A DNA stretch of 24,239 nt from CAYOHP01 sp964403795 [NCBI: uncultured bacterium] (GTDB lineage: Bacteria > Muiribacteriota > UBA6191 > CAZXTJ01), in the NCBI GenBank assembly GCA_964403795.1, contig CAYOHP010000062.1:10473-34711 (forward strand), written 5' to 3'. A program made the translations under genes and the position numbers. Positions 1 to 9,270 of this stretch are shown here, piece after piece (within the stretch, counting starts at the first letter, position 1; each line of letters begins with the position of its first letter). The notes under the pieces were generated by a model. It was not told the origin of the DNA, ran no database searches, and saw only the letters and a program-made list of their open reading frames with translations.

Positions 1-282
1 TCGGACCCGGCGACCCGCAAGTTCACCGTCAAGGTCCGGCTCCCCCCCCGACCCGGGCTCCTGCCCGGGATGTTCGGTCGGCTCGAGGTCCCCTCCGGCA
101 TCCGCCGGACGATGCTGGTCCCCGAAGACTCCTTGATCGCGGCCGGCCAGCTCGACCTGGTCCAGGTCCGCTCCGGCCCGGAGTGGCGGCCCCGCCTGGT
201 CCGGCTGGGTGCCCGCTTCCCGGAGGGGCGCGAGATCCTCTCGGGTCTGGTGCCCGGGGAGCGGATCGGACGGAGGCCCTGA
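1..282 (+). CDS. RND efflux periplasmic adaptor subunit (HlyD/MFP family), C-terminal fragment
   Basis: The frame is open from base 1, so the gene starts upstream of the window and only the last 93 residues are visible. The fragment starts SDPATRKFTVKVRLP and continues with a PGLLPGMFGRLEVP stretch. This is the typical beta-barrel end of membrane fusion proteins, where a variable-charge strand is followed by 'L.PGM...V' and a membrane-proximal domain (VLVPEDSLI-like, here MLVPEDSLIAAGQ). The last part, with FPEGREILSGLVPGERI, matches the usual 'vvsGL.pGe.VV' ending. Family knowledge: such adaptors link the inner-membrane RND pump to an outer-membrane channel. The permease gene starts 1 bp after this stop codon, so the two form an operon and are probably translationally coupled. 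No outer-membrane factor gene is in view; it may lie upstream. Confidence 0.85.
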   Translation, partial: SDPATRKFTVKVRLPPRPGLLPGMFGRLEVPSGIRRTMLVPEDSLIAAGQLDLVQVRSGPEWRPRLVRLGARFPEGREILSGLVPGERIGRRP

Positions 283-283
283 C

Positions 284-3200
284 ATGGAGGCCGCACCGAT
301 CCCCCGGACCCTGCTCGGGAAGCTGGTCCGGGTCTTCCTCACCACCCGCCTCGCCCTCCTCTTCCTGATCGCTTCCCTGCTCGCCGGCTGGATCGCGGTG
401 GTCTCCACCCCGCGCGAGGAGGAGCCGCAGATCGTCGTCCCCATGGCCGACGTGCTCGTCTCCCTTCCCGGAGCCTCCGCCACCGAGGTCGAGACCCTGG
501 TGGCGGCTCCCTTGGAGAAACTCCTCTGGCAGATCGACGGGGTCGAGCACGTCTACTCCATGTCGCGTCGCGGCGGAGCCCTCGTCACCGTCCGGTTCCA
601 CGTCGGCGAGGACCGGGAACGCTCCCTGGTGAAGCTCCAGACCCGCATCGCCATGCACATCGACGCGGTGCCACTGGGCGTGGCGGGCTGGGTGGTGAAG
701 CCGATGGAGATCGACGACGTCCCCATCGTCACGGTGGCGCTCCACTCCCGGACCCTCGATCCGCTGGCCTTGCGCCGGGTCGGGGAGGAGGTGCTCCACC
801 GCCTCGACGATCTCGCCGACCTCTCCCGGACCGAGGTCGTGGGCGGACTCCGTCGTCGGATCCTGGTCCGGCCCGACCCTCTGAAGCTGGCCGCCTACGG
901 CATCCCCCTCCTGCAACTGAACCGGTCGATCTCCGCCGCCGACGCCAGCCTCGATGCCGGACACCTGGTCGGGGACGACCGGGTCCGGGTGCTCTCCGCG
1001 GGTCCCTTCCTGTCCGGACCTGCCGACGTGGCGGCCCTGGTGGTCGGGGTCCATCGAGGCAACCCGGTGCGGCTCGAGGAGGTCGCCACCGTCGAGGACG
1101 CAGCGGAAGAGGTCGAGGGCCTCACCCGCATCTCCTTCGGTCCCGCCTCGGGACGGAGCGACCGGGAGACCCGCCACCAGGTGACCCTGGCCCTCTCGAA
1201 GAAGAAGGGCACCAACGCGGTCACGGTCGCCGCCGCCATCCGGGAGCGGCTCGATTCCCTGGCCCGCACCCTGATTCCGCCGGAGGTCGAGATCCAGGTG
1301 ACCCGCGACCAGGGCCGCACCGCCGATGCCAAGGTCGACGAACTGCTTTCGTCGCTGGCCTTCGCGATCGTGTCGGTCGTGCTGCTGCTGGCGGTCTCCA
1401 TGGGCTGGCGGGAAGGCCTGGTGGTGGCGCTCTCCGTCCCGGTGAGCTTCTCGCTCGCCCTGGTGGTGAACGCCCTGGCCGGCTACACCATCAACCGGGT
1501 CACCCTCTTCGCCTTGATCCTCTCGCTGGGCCTGGTGGTGGACGACCCGATCACCAACGTCGACAACATCCAACGCCACCTCCGCATGCGACGACGCCAG
1601 GATCCGGTGGAGAGCAGCCTCGACGGCATCGAGGAGGTGCTCCCCCCGGTGCTCCTCTCGACCCTGGCGATCATCGTCTCCTTCCTCCCCATGGCTTTCA
1701 TCACCGGGATGATGGGGCCCTACATGCAGCCCATGGCCATGAACGTCCCGCTGACGGTGACCTTCTCCACCGTGGCCGCGCTCACGGTCGTCCCCTGGAT
1801 CGCCTTCGGGATGCTCTCGGGGCAGGCCTCGGGGGATGCCTCCGGGAACCAGGACTCCGGACCCGACGCCACCGCCGGACCTGCCTGGGTGGCACGTCTC
1901 TCGCGCTTCGCCCTCACGCCCTTCCTCCGCTCCCGGAAGCGGACCGCGATCCTGGTGGGGGTCCTCGGCATCGCCTGGCTGGCCGCCTCCTTGCTCCCGG
2001 TCTTCCGGGCCGTGCCCCTGAAGATGTTGCCCTTCGACGACAAGGACGAGCTGCAGATCCTGGTCGACCGCCCCGAGGGAAGCTCGCTGGAACGCACCGA
2101 CGCCGTGGTGCGCGAGCTCGAGGCGCGACTGGTGCGGCTCCCGGAACTGCACCACGTGGCGAGCTTCGTGGGTCTTCCCTCGCCCATGGACTTCAACGGC
2201 CTGGTCCGCCACTCGTTCCTCCGGCGGGGACCCCATCTCGCCGACCTGCGCCTGGTGCTCCGGGAACGCTCCGCCCGGACCCGGACCAGCCACGCCCTGG
2301 GTCTCGCCCTCCGGCCCGAGCTTCGCGAGCTCGAACGGGAGCACGGTGTTCGCCTCTCGGTGGTCGAGGTCCCGCCCGGGCCCCCGGTCCTCGCCACCCT
2401 GGTCGCGGAGATCCGGGCCGACGCCTCGGTGCCCCACTCCGAGATGGTGGAAGCGGGAAGGGAACTCGCCGAGCGGATGCGCGGGCTCCCGGGCGTCGTC
2501 GACCTGCGGAGCGGCTCGGAGGCGGATCGGGACCGGATCGCCTTCCGCCTCGACCGCGAGAAGGCCTCTCTCCACGGGGTGGACGCCGGGACCGTCGCCG
2601 AGACCCTGGGGACCGCCCTGGGGGGACGGACCCCGACCCTGATCCGCTCGGGCCGGGAGCGGCAGCCCCTGGCCGTCGAGGTGCGCCTCTCCGAATCCGA
2701 CCGCAGCCGCCTGGAGACCCTCGCCGACCTCGAGGTCCAGGGGACGGGCGCCCGGGTGGCACTCGCCGAGCTGGGGACCCTCGAGGAGGTACCGGAGGAC
2801 CAGCCGGTCGTCCACAAGGATCTCTCGCGGGTCGTACTGGTCGAGGCCGAGCTCGCCGGACGGGCGCCCGTGGAAGTCGTGCTCGACCTGCAGGCCTCGC
2901 TGGCGACCCGCCCCCTGGCCGGCCGGGTCCGGATCGACTGGGCCGGCGAGGGCGAGTGGAAGATCACCCTCGACGTCTTCCGCGACCTGGGGATCGCCTT
3001 CGGCGTGGCCCTGGTAGGCATCTACCTGCTGCTCGTGTTCCAGACCGGCTCGTTCGCCACCCCGCTCCTCATCATGGTGGCGATCCCCTTGACCGGGCTC
3101 GGGATCATGCCGGGTTTCTGGGTCCTGAACCTCCTGGTGGCCGAGACCGTGGGAGGCGCCTGGGACGGGGTCTTCTTCACCGCCACCGGCATGATCGGCA

Positions 3201-3523
3201 TGATCGCCCTGGGCGGCATCGTGGTCCGCAACTCGATCGTGCTGATCGAGTTCATCGAGGAGGCGATCCGCGCCGGTGCCGATCCCGAAACCGCCATCGT
3301 GGAATCCAACGCGGTCCGGTTCCGCCCCATCGTACTCACCGCCCTGACCACCGCCATCGGGGCGCTGCCCATCACCTTCGACCCGATCTTCTCGGGGCTC
3401 GCCTGGTCGCTCATCTTCGGGCTGGTGGCCTCGACCGGTTTCACCCTGCTGGTGGTGCCGGTGCTCTACCGCTGGCTCTTCCTGCGGACACAGCCAGCGC
3501 CGAAGCCACAGCCTCAGCCGTAG
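284..3523 (+). CDS. RND superfamily efflux transporter permease (AcrB/CusA/HAE1-like)
   Basis: A 1079-aa inner-membrane pump, the usual size for the family. I chose ATG 284 because GGAGG lies 7 nt upstream and it follows the adaptor stop by 1 bp; the frame is open further upstream, but that part overlaps the adaptor. After a first membrane helix (about residues 22-41) comes STPREEEPQIVVP, then the porter domain with PGASATEVETLV and a PLEKLLWQIDGVEHVYS segment. The proton-relay aspartate pair of TM4 is visible in LGLVVDDPITNVDN (D420, D421). The family's twofold repeat is present, with a second periplasmic domain starting near KMLPFDDKDELQIL and a C-terminal helix bundle containing GGIVVRNSIVLIEFIEEA. 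The EEEPQI and IDDVPIV signatures fit the less-studied RND group often annotated simply as 'efflux RND transporter permease'. The substrate cannot be told. The 3' end overlaps the convergent gene by 10 bp. Confidence 0.93.
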   Translation: MEAAPIPRTLLGKLVRVFLTTRLALLFLIASLLAGWIAVVSTPREEEPQIVVPMADVLVSLPGASATEVETLVAAPLEKLLWQIDGVEHVYSMSRRGGALVTVRFHVGEDRERSLVKLQTRIAMHIDAVPLGVAGWVVKPMEIDDVPIVTVALHSRTLDPLALRRVGEEVLHRLDDLADLSRTEVVGGLRRRILVRPDPLKLAAYGIPLLQLNRSISAADASLDAGHLVGDDRVRVLSAGPFLSGPADVAALVVGVHRGNPVRLEEVATVEDAAEEVEGLTRISFGPASGRSDRETRHQVTLALSKKKGTNAVTVAAAIRERLDSLARTLIPPEVEIQVTRDQGRTADAKVDELLSSLAFAIVSVVLLLAVSMGWREGLVVALSVPVSFSLALVVNALAGYTINRVTLFALILSLGLVVDDPITNVDNIQRHLRMRRRQDPVESSLDGIEEVLPPVLLSTLAIIVSFLPMAFITGMMGPYMQPMAMNVPLTVTFSTVAALTVVPWIAFGMLSGQASGDASGNQDSGPDATAGPAWVARLSRFALTPFLRSRKRTAILVGVLGIAWLAASLLPVFRAVPLKMLPFDDKDELQILVDRPEGSSLERTDAVVRELEARLVRLPELHHVASFVGLPSPMDFNGLVRHSFLRRGPHLADLRLVLRERSARTRTSHALGLALRPELRELEREHGVRLSVVEVPPGPPVLATLVAEIRADASVPHSEMVEAGRELAERMRGLPGVVDLRSGSEADRDRIAFRLDREKASLHGVDAGTVAETLGTALGGRTPTLIRSGRERQPLAVEVRLSESDRSRLETLADLEVQGTGARVALAELGTLEEVPEDQPVVHKDLSRVVLVEAELAGRAPVEVVLDLQASLATRPLAGRVRIDWAGEGEWKITLDVFRDLGIAFGVALVGIYLLLVFQTGSFATPLLIMVAIPLTGLGIMPGFWVLNLLVAETVGGAWDGVFFTATGMIGMIALGGIVVRNSIVLIEFIEEAIRAGADPETAIVESNAVRFRPIVLTALTTAIGALPITFDPIFSGLAWSLIFGLVASTGFTLLVVPVLYRWLFLRTQPAPKPQPQP

Positions 3524-5640
3524 AGCGCCGGATCCACTGCCACCCGACCCAGGTGCCGGAACAGGTCCTGGGGAAGACCGGCGGCGAGCAAGGCGTCGGT
3601 GAGGCTCTTCAGGTCGGGACCGTTGCCGCGCAGCGCGTGCAGCTCGGCGGTCCGCCGGATCCAATGACCCATGTGGGCGGGATCCTCCAGGGCGAGTCCC
3701 ACATGGATGGAGGCCAGGGTCCCGTAGGCGTCCACCTGGGAGGGATCGATCGCCAGGCTCCGGGACAGGAGCTCGATGGCGCGCTCCGGTTCGCCGGCCT
3801 GTTTGGCGAGCACCCCCAGACGGGTCAAGGCGATCGGGAAATCGGGGTGGAGGTCCAGGGCGTCCTCGAACCGCTTCCTGGCTCCCGCGGTGTCCCCGCC
3901 ACGCTTGGCGATCAGGCCCATGTGGACATGGGCGAGCGCCAGCCAGGGAAAGCGTTCCAGGGCCGCCCGCATCCCCGACCCGGCTTCCTTGTCGTGCTCG
4001 CCGAGATTGCGGATCGCGGCTCCCAGGACCCCGCTCGCGTCGAAGTCGGCCTCGTGCTCCCAGAGCCGCAGCGGCGAGAGCTCTCGATCCACCAGCAGCA
4101 CCAGGTAGCGCCCCTGGGCTCGGCCCAGGGCGACCTCGAAGGCGTCCGCCACCGCAGGCTCGATGGGGGGGAACAGCGGTCGGTCCTGACGATCGGGACC
4201 GAGTTCCAGGTGCATCACGAAGTGCCCGGACGGGGTGCGGTCGCCCGTCAGTTCCAGCCGCTCCGACTTGAGTTGCTCGCGGGCATCCGGTCCGTCGCCC
4301 GCCGCCACCAGCACCACCAGCGGACGATCCAGTCCAGGGGGCTCCGGCACCATCGCCGCCGCGAAGAACCCGGACCGGAAGCCCTCCCAGGGAACCTTCT
4401 GCTCCTCGACCTTCTCCCGGTAGTCGGCGAAGACTTCTTCGATCGCGGTCCGTTCCACCCGGCGGGCCGCGGCCGCGGCGGGGACCAGGAAGGCCGTTTC
4501 CCTCGCCACCACTTCCAGGTCGAGATCGAGGCGCGGCCCGGCCGGGGAGCGCACCGGCGCGGGATCGACGGGTCCCTGCAAGCCCCCGAGTTCCTGGTGC
4601 AGTCGTTCCAAGGCCGGCCGGCATCCCTCATCGCCCGGCGCCAAGTGGGCGAGCAGGGTCGGAACCACGCGCTGGCCGAGCCTGGAGGCCGCCGACCACA
4701 CCGCGGTGCGACAGGCCAGGGCCAGGGTGGGACAGAGTTCCTGGAGCACCTCCCGCTGGCGACGCCGGGTGGCGTGGACGAGGTCTCGCCACATCCCGAC
4801 CAGCGCCAGGTCGAGAGCTTCGTCCACGGCCGATTCCCGCCGGCGGGCATGGAGGTCGAGCAGCAGGTTCGAGAGCGTGCGGAGCACCCGCCCGTACCGA
4901 TCCTCCCCGTACCAGATGGCGGCCCCGACGCCCCACTCGGTCCGGAGCAGGATGCGCGAGACCTGGGCCAGGCGCAGCAGCGCGGCCCGATCCCCGGGGG
5001 TGCAATGGGAGTGTTCGAACCCCTTCTCCAGGGTCCTGAGCGCCTCGTCGAGCGGCTCGACCGGACCCGGGGGCAGCGCCGCCAGGAGCTTCCCCCAGAC
5101 GTCCATGACACCGCGCCGGGCCCCCGCCGCCAGACGCCCCCAGGCCGCGTCCTCGGCGTCCTGCACCCGATCCCGGCTCTCGCCCACCCGCCACCGGAAG
5201 GCGTCCCGCTCCTCTCCGGGGAGTCCGGCCACCGACGCCTCAGGCCCCTTGTCCCCGGCCCGCACCGCAACCAGCAGCTCCTCGAGCTGCCGGGCATGCT
5301 CCTCGTCGGAGACCTTCAGGACCTGGCGCAGGCCCATCAGCATCTGGGCCTCGAGCCCGTCGACCTCACCGTCCGAGGCCACCACCTCGAGGACCCGGTG
5401 ATAGAGGCGGGCAGGATCCAGCCGCCCTCCGCCACCGAGCTCGCCGGCGGCGAACTTCGCCTTGGAGACCCTGGCGATCTCCTTGGCCTCCTCGGGGTCG
5501 AGCTTCAGGAAGCGCGCCAGCACCTGCATGAGCCTGGCTTCCTCGGCCTCGAGGACTCCGTCCCGGAAGGCCTCGTCGGAGACCAGCTGGAAGAGTCCCT
5601 GCCGGTCCAACGCCTCGCCCTCGTGGTACCGATCCGCCAC
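3514..5640 (-). CDS. Large cytoplasmic protein with TerB-like N-terminus and TPR C-terminus
   Basis: 708 aa, with no signal peptide and no clear membrane segment. Start is GTG at 5640, with GAGGGGG about 8 nt upstream, 13 nt after the aminotransferase stop. Residues 15-125 hold two successive helical units with acidic turns (DEAFRDGVLEAEEARLMQVL and VVASDGEVDGLEAQMLMGLR). They resemble the TerB/DjlA-N fold, an acidic helical domain of tellurite-resistance and envelope-stress proteins. The middle (about 130-560) is unrecognised and rich in Arg, Glu and Ala. Near residues 565-650 there are at least two TPRs (AGARKRFEDALDLHPDFPIA and PERAIELLSRSLAIDPSQVD). It is probably a scaffold or regulator. 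It is last in a same-strand run behind the protease and aminotransferase and overlaps the RND gene tail-to-tail by 10 bp. The TPR call is firm, the TerB call is by pattern, and the function is unknown. Confidence 0.8.
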   Translation of the reverse strand: MADRYHEGEALDRQGLFQLVSDEAFRDGVLEAEEARLMQVLARFLKLDPEEAKEIARVSKAKFAAGELGGGGRLDPARLYHRVLEVVASDGEVDGLEAQMLMGLRQVLKVSDEEHARQLEELLVAVRAGDKGPEASVAGLPGEERDAFRWRVGESRDRVQDAEDAAWGRLAAGARRGVMDVWGKLLAALPPGPVEPLDEALRTLEKGFEHSHCTPGDRAALLRLAQVSRILLRTEWGVGAAIWYGEDRYGRVLRTLSNLLLDLHARRRESAVDEALDLALVGMWRDLVHATRRRQREVLQELCPTLALACRTAVWSAASRLGQRVVPTLLAHLAPGDEGCRPALERLHQELGGLQGPVDPAPVRSPAGPRLDLDLEVVARETAFLVPAAAAARRVERTAIEEVFADYREKVEEQKVPWEGFRSGFFAAAMVPEPPGLDRPLVVLVAAGDGPDAREQLKSERLELTGDRTPSGHFVMHLELGPDRQDRPLFPPIEPAVADAFEVALGRAQGRYLVLLVDRELSPLRLWEHEADFDASGVLGAAIRNLGEHDKEAGSGMRAALERFPWLALAHVHMGLIAKRGGDTAGARKRFEDALDLHPDFPIALTRLGVLAKQAGEPERAIELLSRSLAIDPSQVDAYGTLASIHVGLALEDPAHMGHWIRRTAELHALRGNGPDLKSLTDALLAAGLPQDLFRHLGRVAVDPALYG

Positions 5641-5653
5641 TTCGCGCCCCCTC

Positions 5654-6907
<1,254 letters not shown>

Positions 6908-6938
6908 GGCCCGGTCACGGTACGCCCGGGAGCAGCCT

Positions 6939-9104
6939 TCAATCCACTCCGGAGAACCGCTTCAGCGCCTTCTCCACGTGCATCAGCACGTTCTCCTCGA
7001 TCTCGGCGCGCTTCGGCTCCGAGTCGAGCGAGTCGAGCCGGCCCTCGAGGGACTCCCGCAGCGCCCGGAGCGCCGAGCGGGCGGTCACATGGTCCACCCC
7101 ACCCAGCAGCTCCACCATCTTCAGGCGATCCCCTTCGAGGCAGTGGGCAGAGTCGCCGATGGCATCCGCCAGGGCGGTCGCCACTGCCCGACGCTGGTTG
7201 CGGGTCAGCTCCCGCCCTACCCGCCCCACGCCCTTGGTCAGGAACCAGGCCGCGAACAGCCGCACGCTCGAGACGTGGTCGACGGCCCGGTACTTGGCGT
7301 CCCCCGGCAGCGCCAGGGTGAGCATGTCGAAGAGGAAGGTGAAGGCCGCCTCCGCCCGGGGGTCCTCGGCGTTCACGAACTTCACGATCGGCGTGAGCTC
7401 CGAGTCGAGGCGGGAGTGCAGAGTGTCGATCGAGGCGGTCGGCTTGCGGCCGGCCCGCAGAGGTTCCAGCAGCTTCCCGATCCTCCCCGTGTAGAAGGCC
7501 AACGGATCGCCCAGGTCGTAGCGGTTGGCCAGGAAGTGGGTCCTGGCGTGCCGGTCGGTCAGGAACAGGAACCGGTTCTCCTCGCCGGCCGCCAGCTTCC
7601 CGCCGTAGCCGGCGGCGATCGCGGCCCGGTCGTAGGGCCCCGGGGTGAAGAGCTTGTCGCCCACGGTCCAGCGCTTCACGTAGTCCATGATCGAGGTCGA
7701 GACCATGCCGGACTCGATCTGCTTCACGTCGGCCGAGCCGCCGAAGTTGTGGCGCAGGCCCAGGTTGTGGCCCATCTCGTGGGTGATCAGGCCGCGCAGT
7801 ACCTGGTAGAAGCGCTCGGCGGCAGGGACCGGTGCGGCACCCGGGCCGGCCTCTCCGGATTCGTCCATGAACGGCATCGGCTCGGGGCGCACCGCGCCGA
7901 GGCGCAGCTTCGTCCCGTTCAACCCGATCCGCAGTCCGATCGACTCGGAGGCCACCGGTCGGGTCGAGCCTCCCGGGATCCCGGCGGGAGCCCGGTCCGG
8001 CCCGGCGGCGCCGCCGGGCCCCACCGTCCCCTGCTCCGGCCCGGCCGCGGCCGCCGCCTTCTGCCGGGCCTTCTCCTCGGCCAGGCGCAGCGACTTGAAG
8101 TGGCCCATGATCGCCACCCCGTCGACGATGATGTCGGCGTCCACGATCTCGCCGGTGTGGGAGATCGCCACCGGAGGGCCGAAGGCCGAGTAGCCGGTGG
8201 CGTCGTGACCCCGGGTCCGGAAGTAGATGACGTGGTGGCGGAGGTCCCCGGGCATCCGGTCCACCGCGCCCGGCACCACCGCCAGCGGGCGCTTGCCGAT
8301 GCGGGCCTCGAACACGTCGTTCCAGGCCTCGGCCGCGTCCCGGATCGGCTTGTGGCAGACCTCGGGCACCGTGGGGTGGATCTGCCAGGTCCAGGTCTTC
8401 GAAACATCGATCCGGGAGACGAAGGCCTTCTCCTCGAGGTGGCCGATCTCCTCGTCGGCCAGCATGTCGATCCCTGCCGCGAAGAACCCGAACCGCTGCA
8501 AGGTCAGGGGCGAGGCCGGCAACGGCTGGTATCCGGTGTCCTGCCGACGCAGGAAGTTGTAGCGAATCCGCACCGACTTCTCGGTGCCGGCATCCCGCCC
8601 GACCAGGCGCATGGCCTTGACGAAGGTGAGGTAGCCCCCGGCCTCGTCGAGTTCGAACCCGTGCACGTCGTGGGCTCCGGCGGCTTCGAGACCTACTTCC
8701 CGGGTGCCCTCCGAGGTCTCGATCTCCTGGGTCAACACGAAGGGGGAAGGATCGTCGCCCCAGCGCACCTTCAGGCGGTCGCCGGCAGCCTCCACCGGGA
8801 AGCGGGCCAGGATCGACACCAGGCTCGGGTCCTTGGGATTGGAGAAGGCGTCCTCGGCCAGGTAGACCACCAGGAAGCGATCCTCGACCGCGAACCGGAC
8901 CCTCACCAGGTCGCTGGAGCCGGCGAGCCCGCCGTCGAGTTCCGAACCGCCCTCGGAGACGGCGCCGAAGTAGAAGGTCCCCTCCAGGAACGAGCGGGGG
9001 ACCGAAGCCTCCGAGACCGGGCCCGGAGCCGCCCACGCAGAGCTACCCACCGCCAGCCCGAGGGCCAGGGCCAAGGACGCGACCGACCGCTTGCCGATTC
9101 CCAC
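6939..9104 (-). CDS. Exported zinc metalloprotease of the met-zincin (DUF4953/DUF5117-like) family
   Basis: 721 aa. GTG 9104 is chosen because an in-frame stop lies 6 nt upstream and the translation opens with a clear Sec signal peptide (positive MGIGKRS, hydrophobic LALALGLAVG, cleavage after SSAWA at about residue 25). The zinc site is HEMGHNLGLRH at residues 442-452, a full HExxHxxGxxH metzincin motif, followed by SIMDY near residue 473 as the Met-turn. The N-terminal half (about 40-240) is beta-rich, as in the DUF5117/DUF5118 region of these proteins. An Ala/Gly/Pro-rich stretch (about 345-385) interrupts the chain just before the catalytic domain and is probably a flexible insertion. Family knowledge: large secreted or periplasmic proteases are common in Bacteroidetes, planctomycetes and myxobacteria. 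The substrate is unknown. It heads the minus-strand run followed by the aminotransferase and the TerB/TPR protein. Confidence 0.9.
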   Translation of the reverse strand: MGIGKRSVASLALALGLAVGSSAWAAPGPVSEASVPRSFLEGTFYFGAVSEGGSELDGGLAGSSDLVRVRFAVEDRFLVVYLAEDAFSNPKDPSLVSILARFPVEAAGDRLKVRWGDDPSPFVLTQEIETSEGTREVGLEAAGAHDVHGFELDEAGGYLTFVKAMRLVGRDAGTEKSVRIRYNFLRRQDTGYQPLPASPLTLQRFGFFAAGIDMLADEEIGHLEEKAFVSRIDVSKTWTWQIHPTVPEVCHKPIRDAAEAWNDVFEARIGKRPLAVVPGAVDRMPGDLRHHVIYFRTRGHDATGYSAFGPPVAISHTGEIVDADIIVDGVAIMGHFKSLRLAEEKARQKAAAAAGPEQGTVGPGGAAGPDRAPAGIPGGSTRPVASESIGLRIGLNGTKLRLGAVRPEPMPFMDESGEAGPGAAPVPAAERFYQVLRGLITHEMGHNLGLRHNFGGSADVKQIESGMVSTSIMDYVKRWTVGDKLFTPGPYDRAAIAAGYGGKLAAGEENRFLFLTDRHARTHFLANRYDLGDPLAFYTGRIGKLLEPLRAGRKPTASIDTLHSRLDSELTPIVKFVNAEDPRAEAAFTFLFDMLTLALPGDAKYRAVDHVSSVRLFAAWFLTKGVGRVGRELTRNQRRAVATALADAIGDSAHCLEGDRLKMVELLGGVDHVTARSALRALRESLEGRLDSLDSEPKRAEIEENVLMHVEKALKRFSGVD

Positions 9105-9188
9105 CAGGACTCACCAACCCGTCGTTCCGCCGGTTCGGGCGCCGCTCCGTGGCCACGCTCTCGAGATCCGGGGCATTCCGTTTGGAGA

Positions 9189-9194
9189 GTTATA
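9189..9194 (-). promoter_or_regulatory. Possible -10 element for the protease operon
   Basis: On the minus strand TATAAC matches the sigma-70 -10 consensus at 5 of 6 bases. It is one of the few AT-rich spots in this GC-rich window and lies about 85 bp upstream of the GTG start at 9104, just after the peroxidase terminator. There is no recognisable -35 hexamer at 17 bp, where the terminator stem sits. This is therefore a position-based suggestion only. Confidence 0.25.
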
Positions 9195-9201
9195 AGGAGA
9201 A

Positions 9202-9229
9202 ACCCCCGGGGTGGCTAGCCCCCGGGGGT
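9202..9229 (-). terminator. Rho-independent-type terminator of the cytochrome c peroxidase gene
   Basis: A perfect 10-bp inverted repeat, ACCCCCGGGG (9202-9211) and CCCCGGGGGT (9220-9229), encloses an 8-nt loop. Read on the minus strand, the stem is followed by TTTCTCCTT, a short imperfect T-tract. It lies about 40 bp past the peroxidase stop codon and about 100 bp before the next minus-strand gene. It should therefore end peroxidase transcription and separate it from the protease operon. The stem is very GC-rich and stable, but the weak U-tract lowers certainty. Confidence 0.7.
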
Positions 9230-9270
9230 CTCACCTCCGGTCCCCGCCGGCTTCCGTGCCTTCCCCGTGC

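Noticed and set aside
29-4624. A 1531-codon open frame on the minus strand opposite the RND genes
   Set aside because: It runs antisense to the adaptor and permease and in another frame through the TerB/TPR gene. Its composition is Gly/Arg/Pro/His/Asp-rich with no fold or motif. It is explained by the GC-biased third positions of the real genes.
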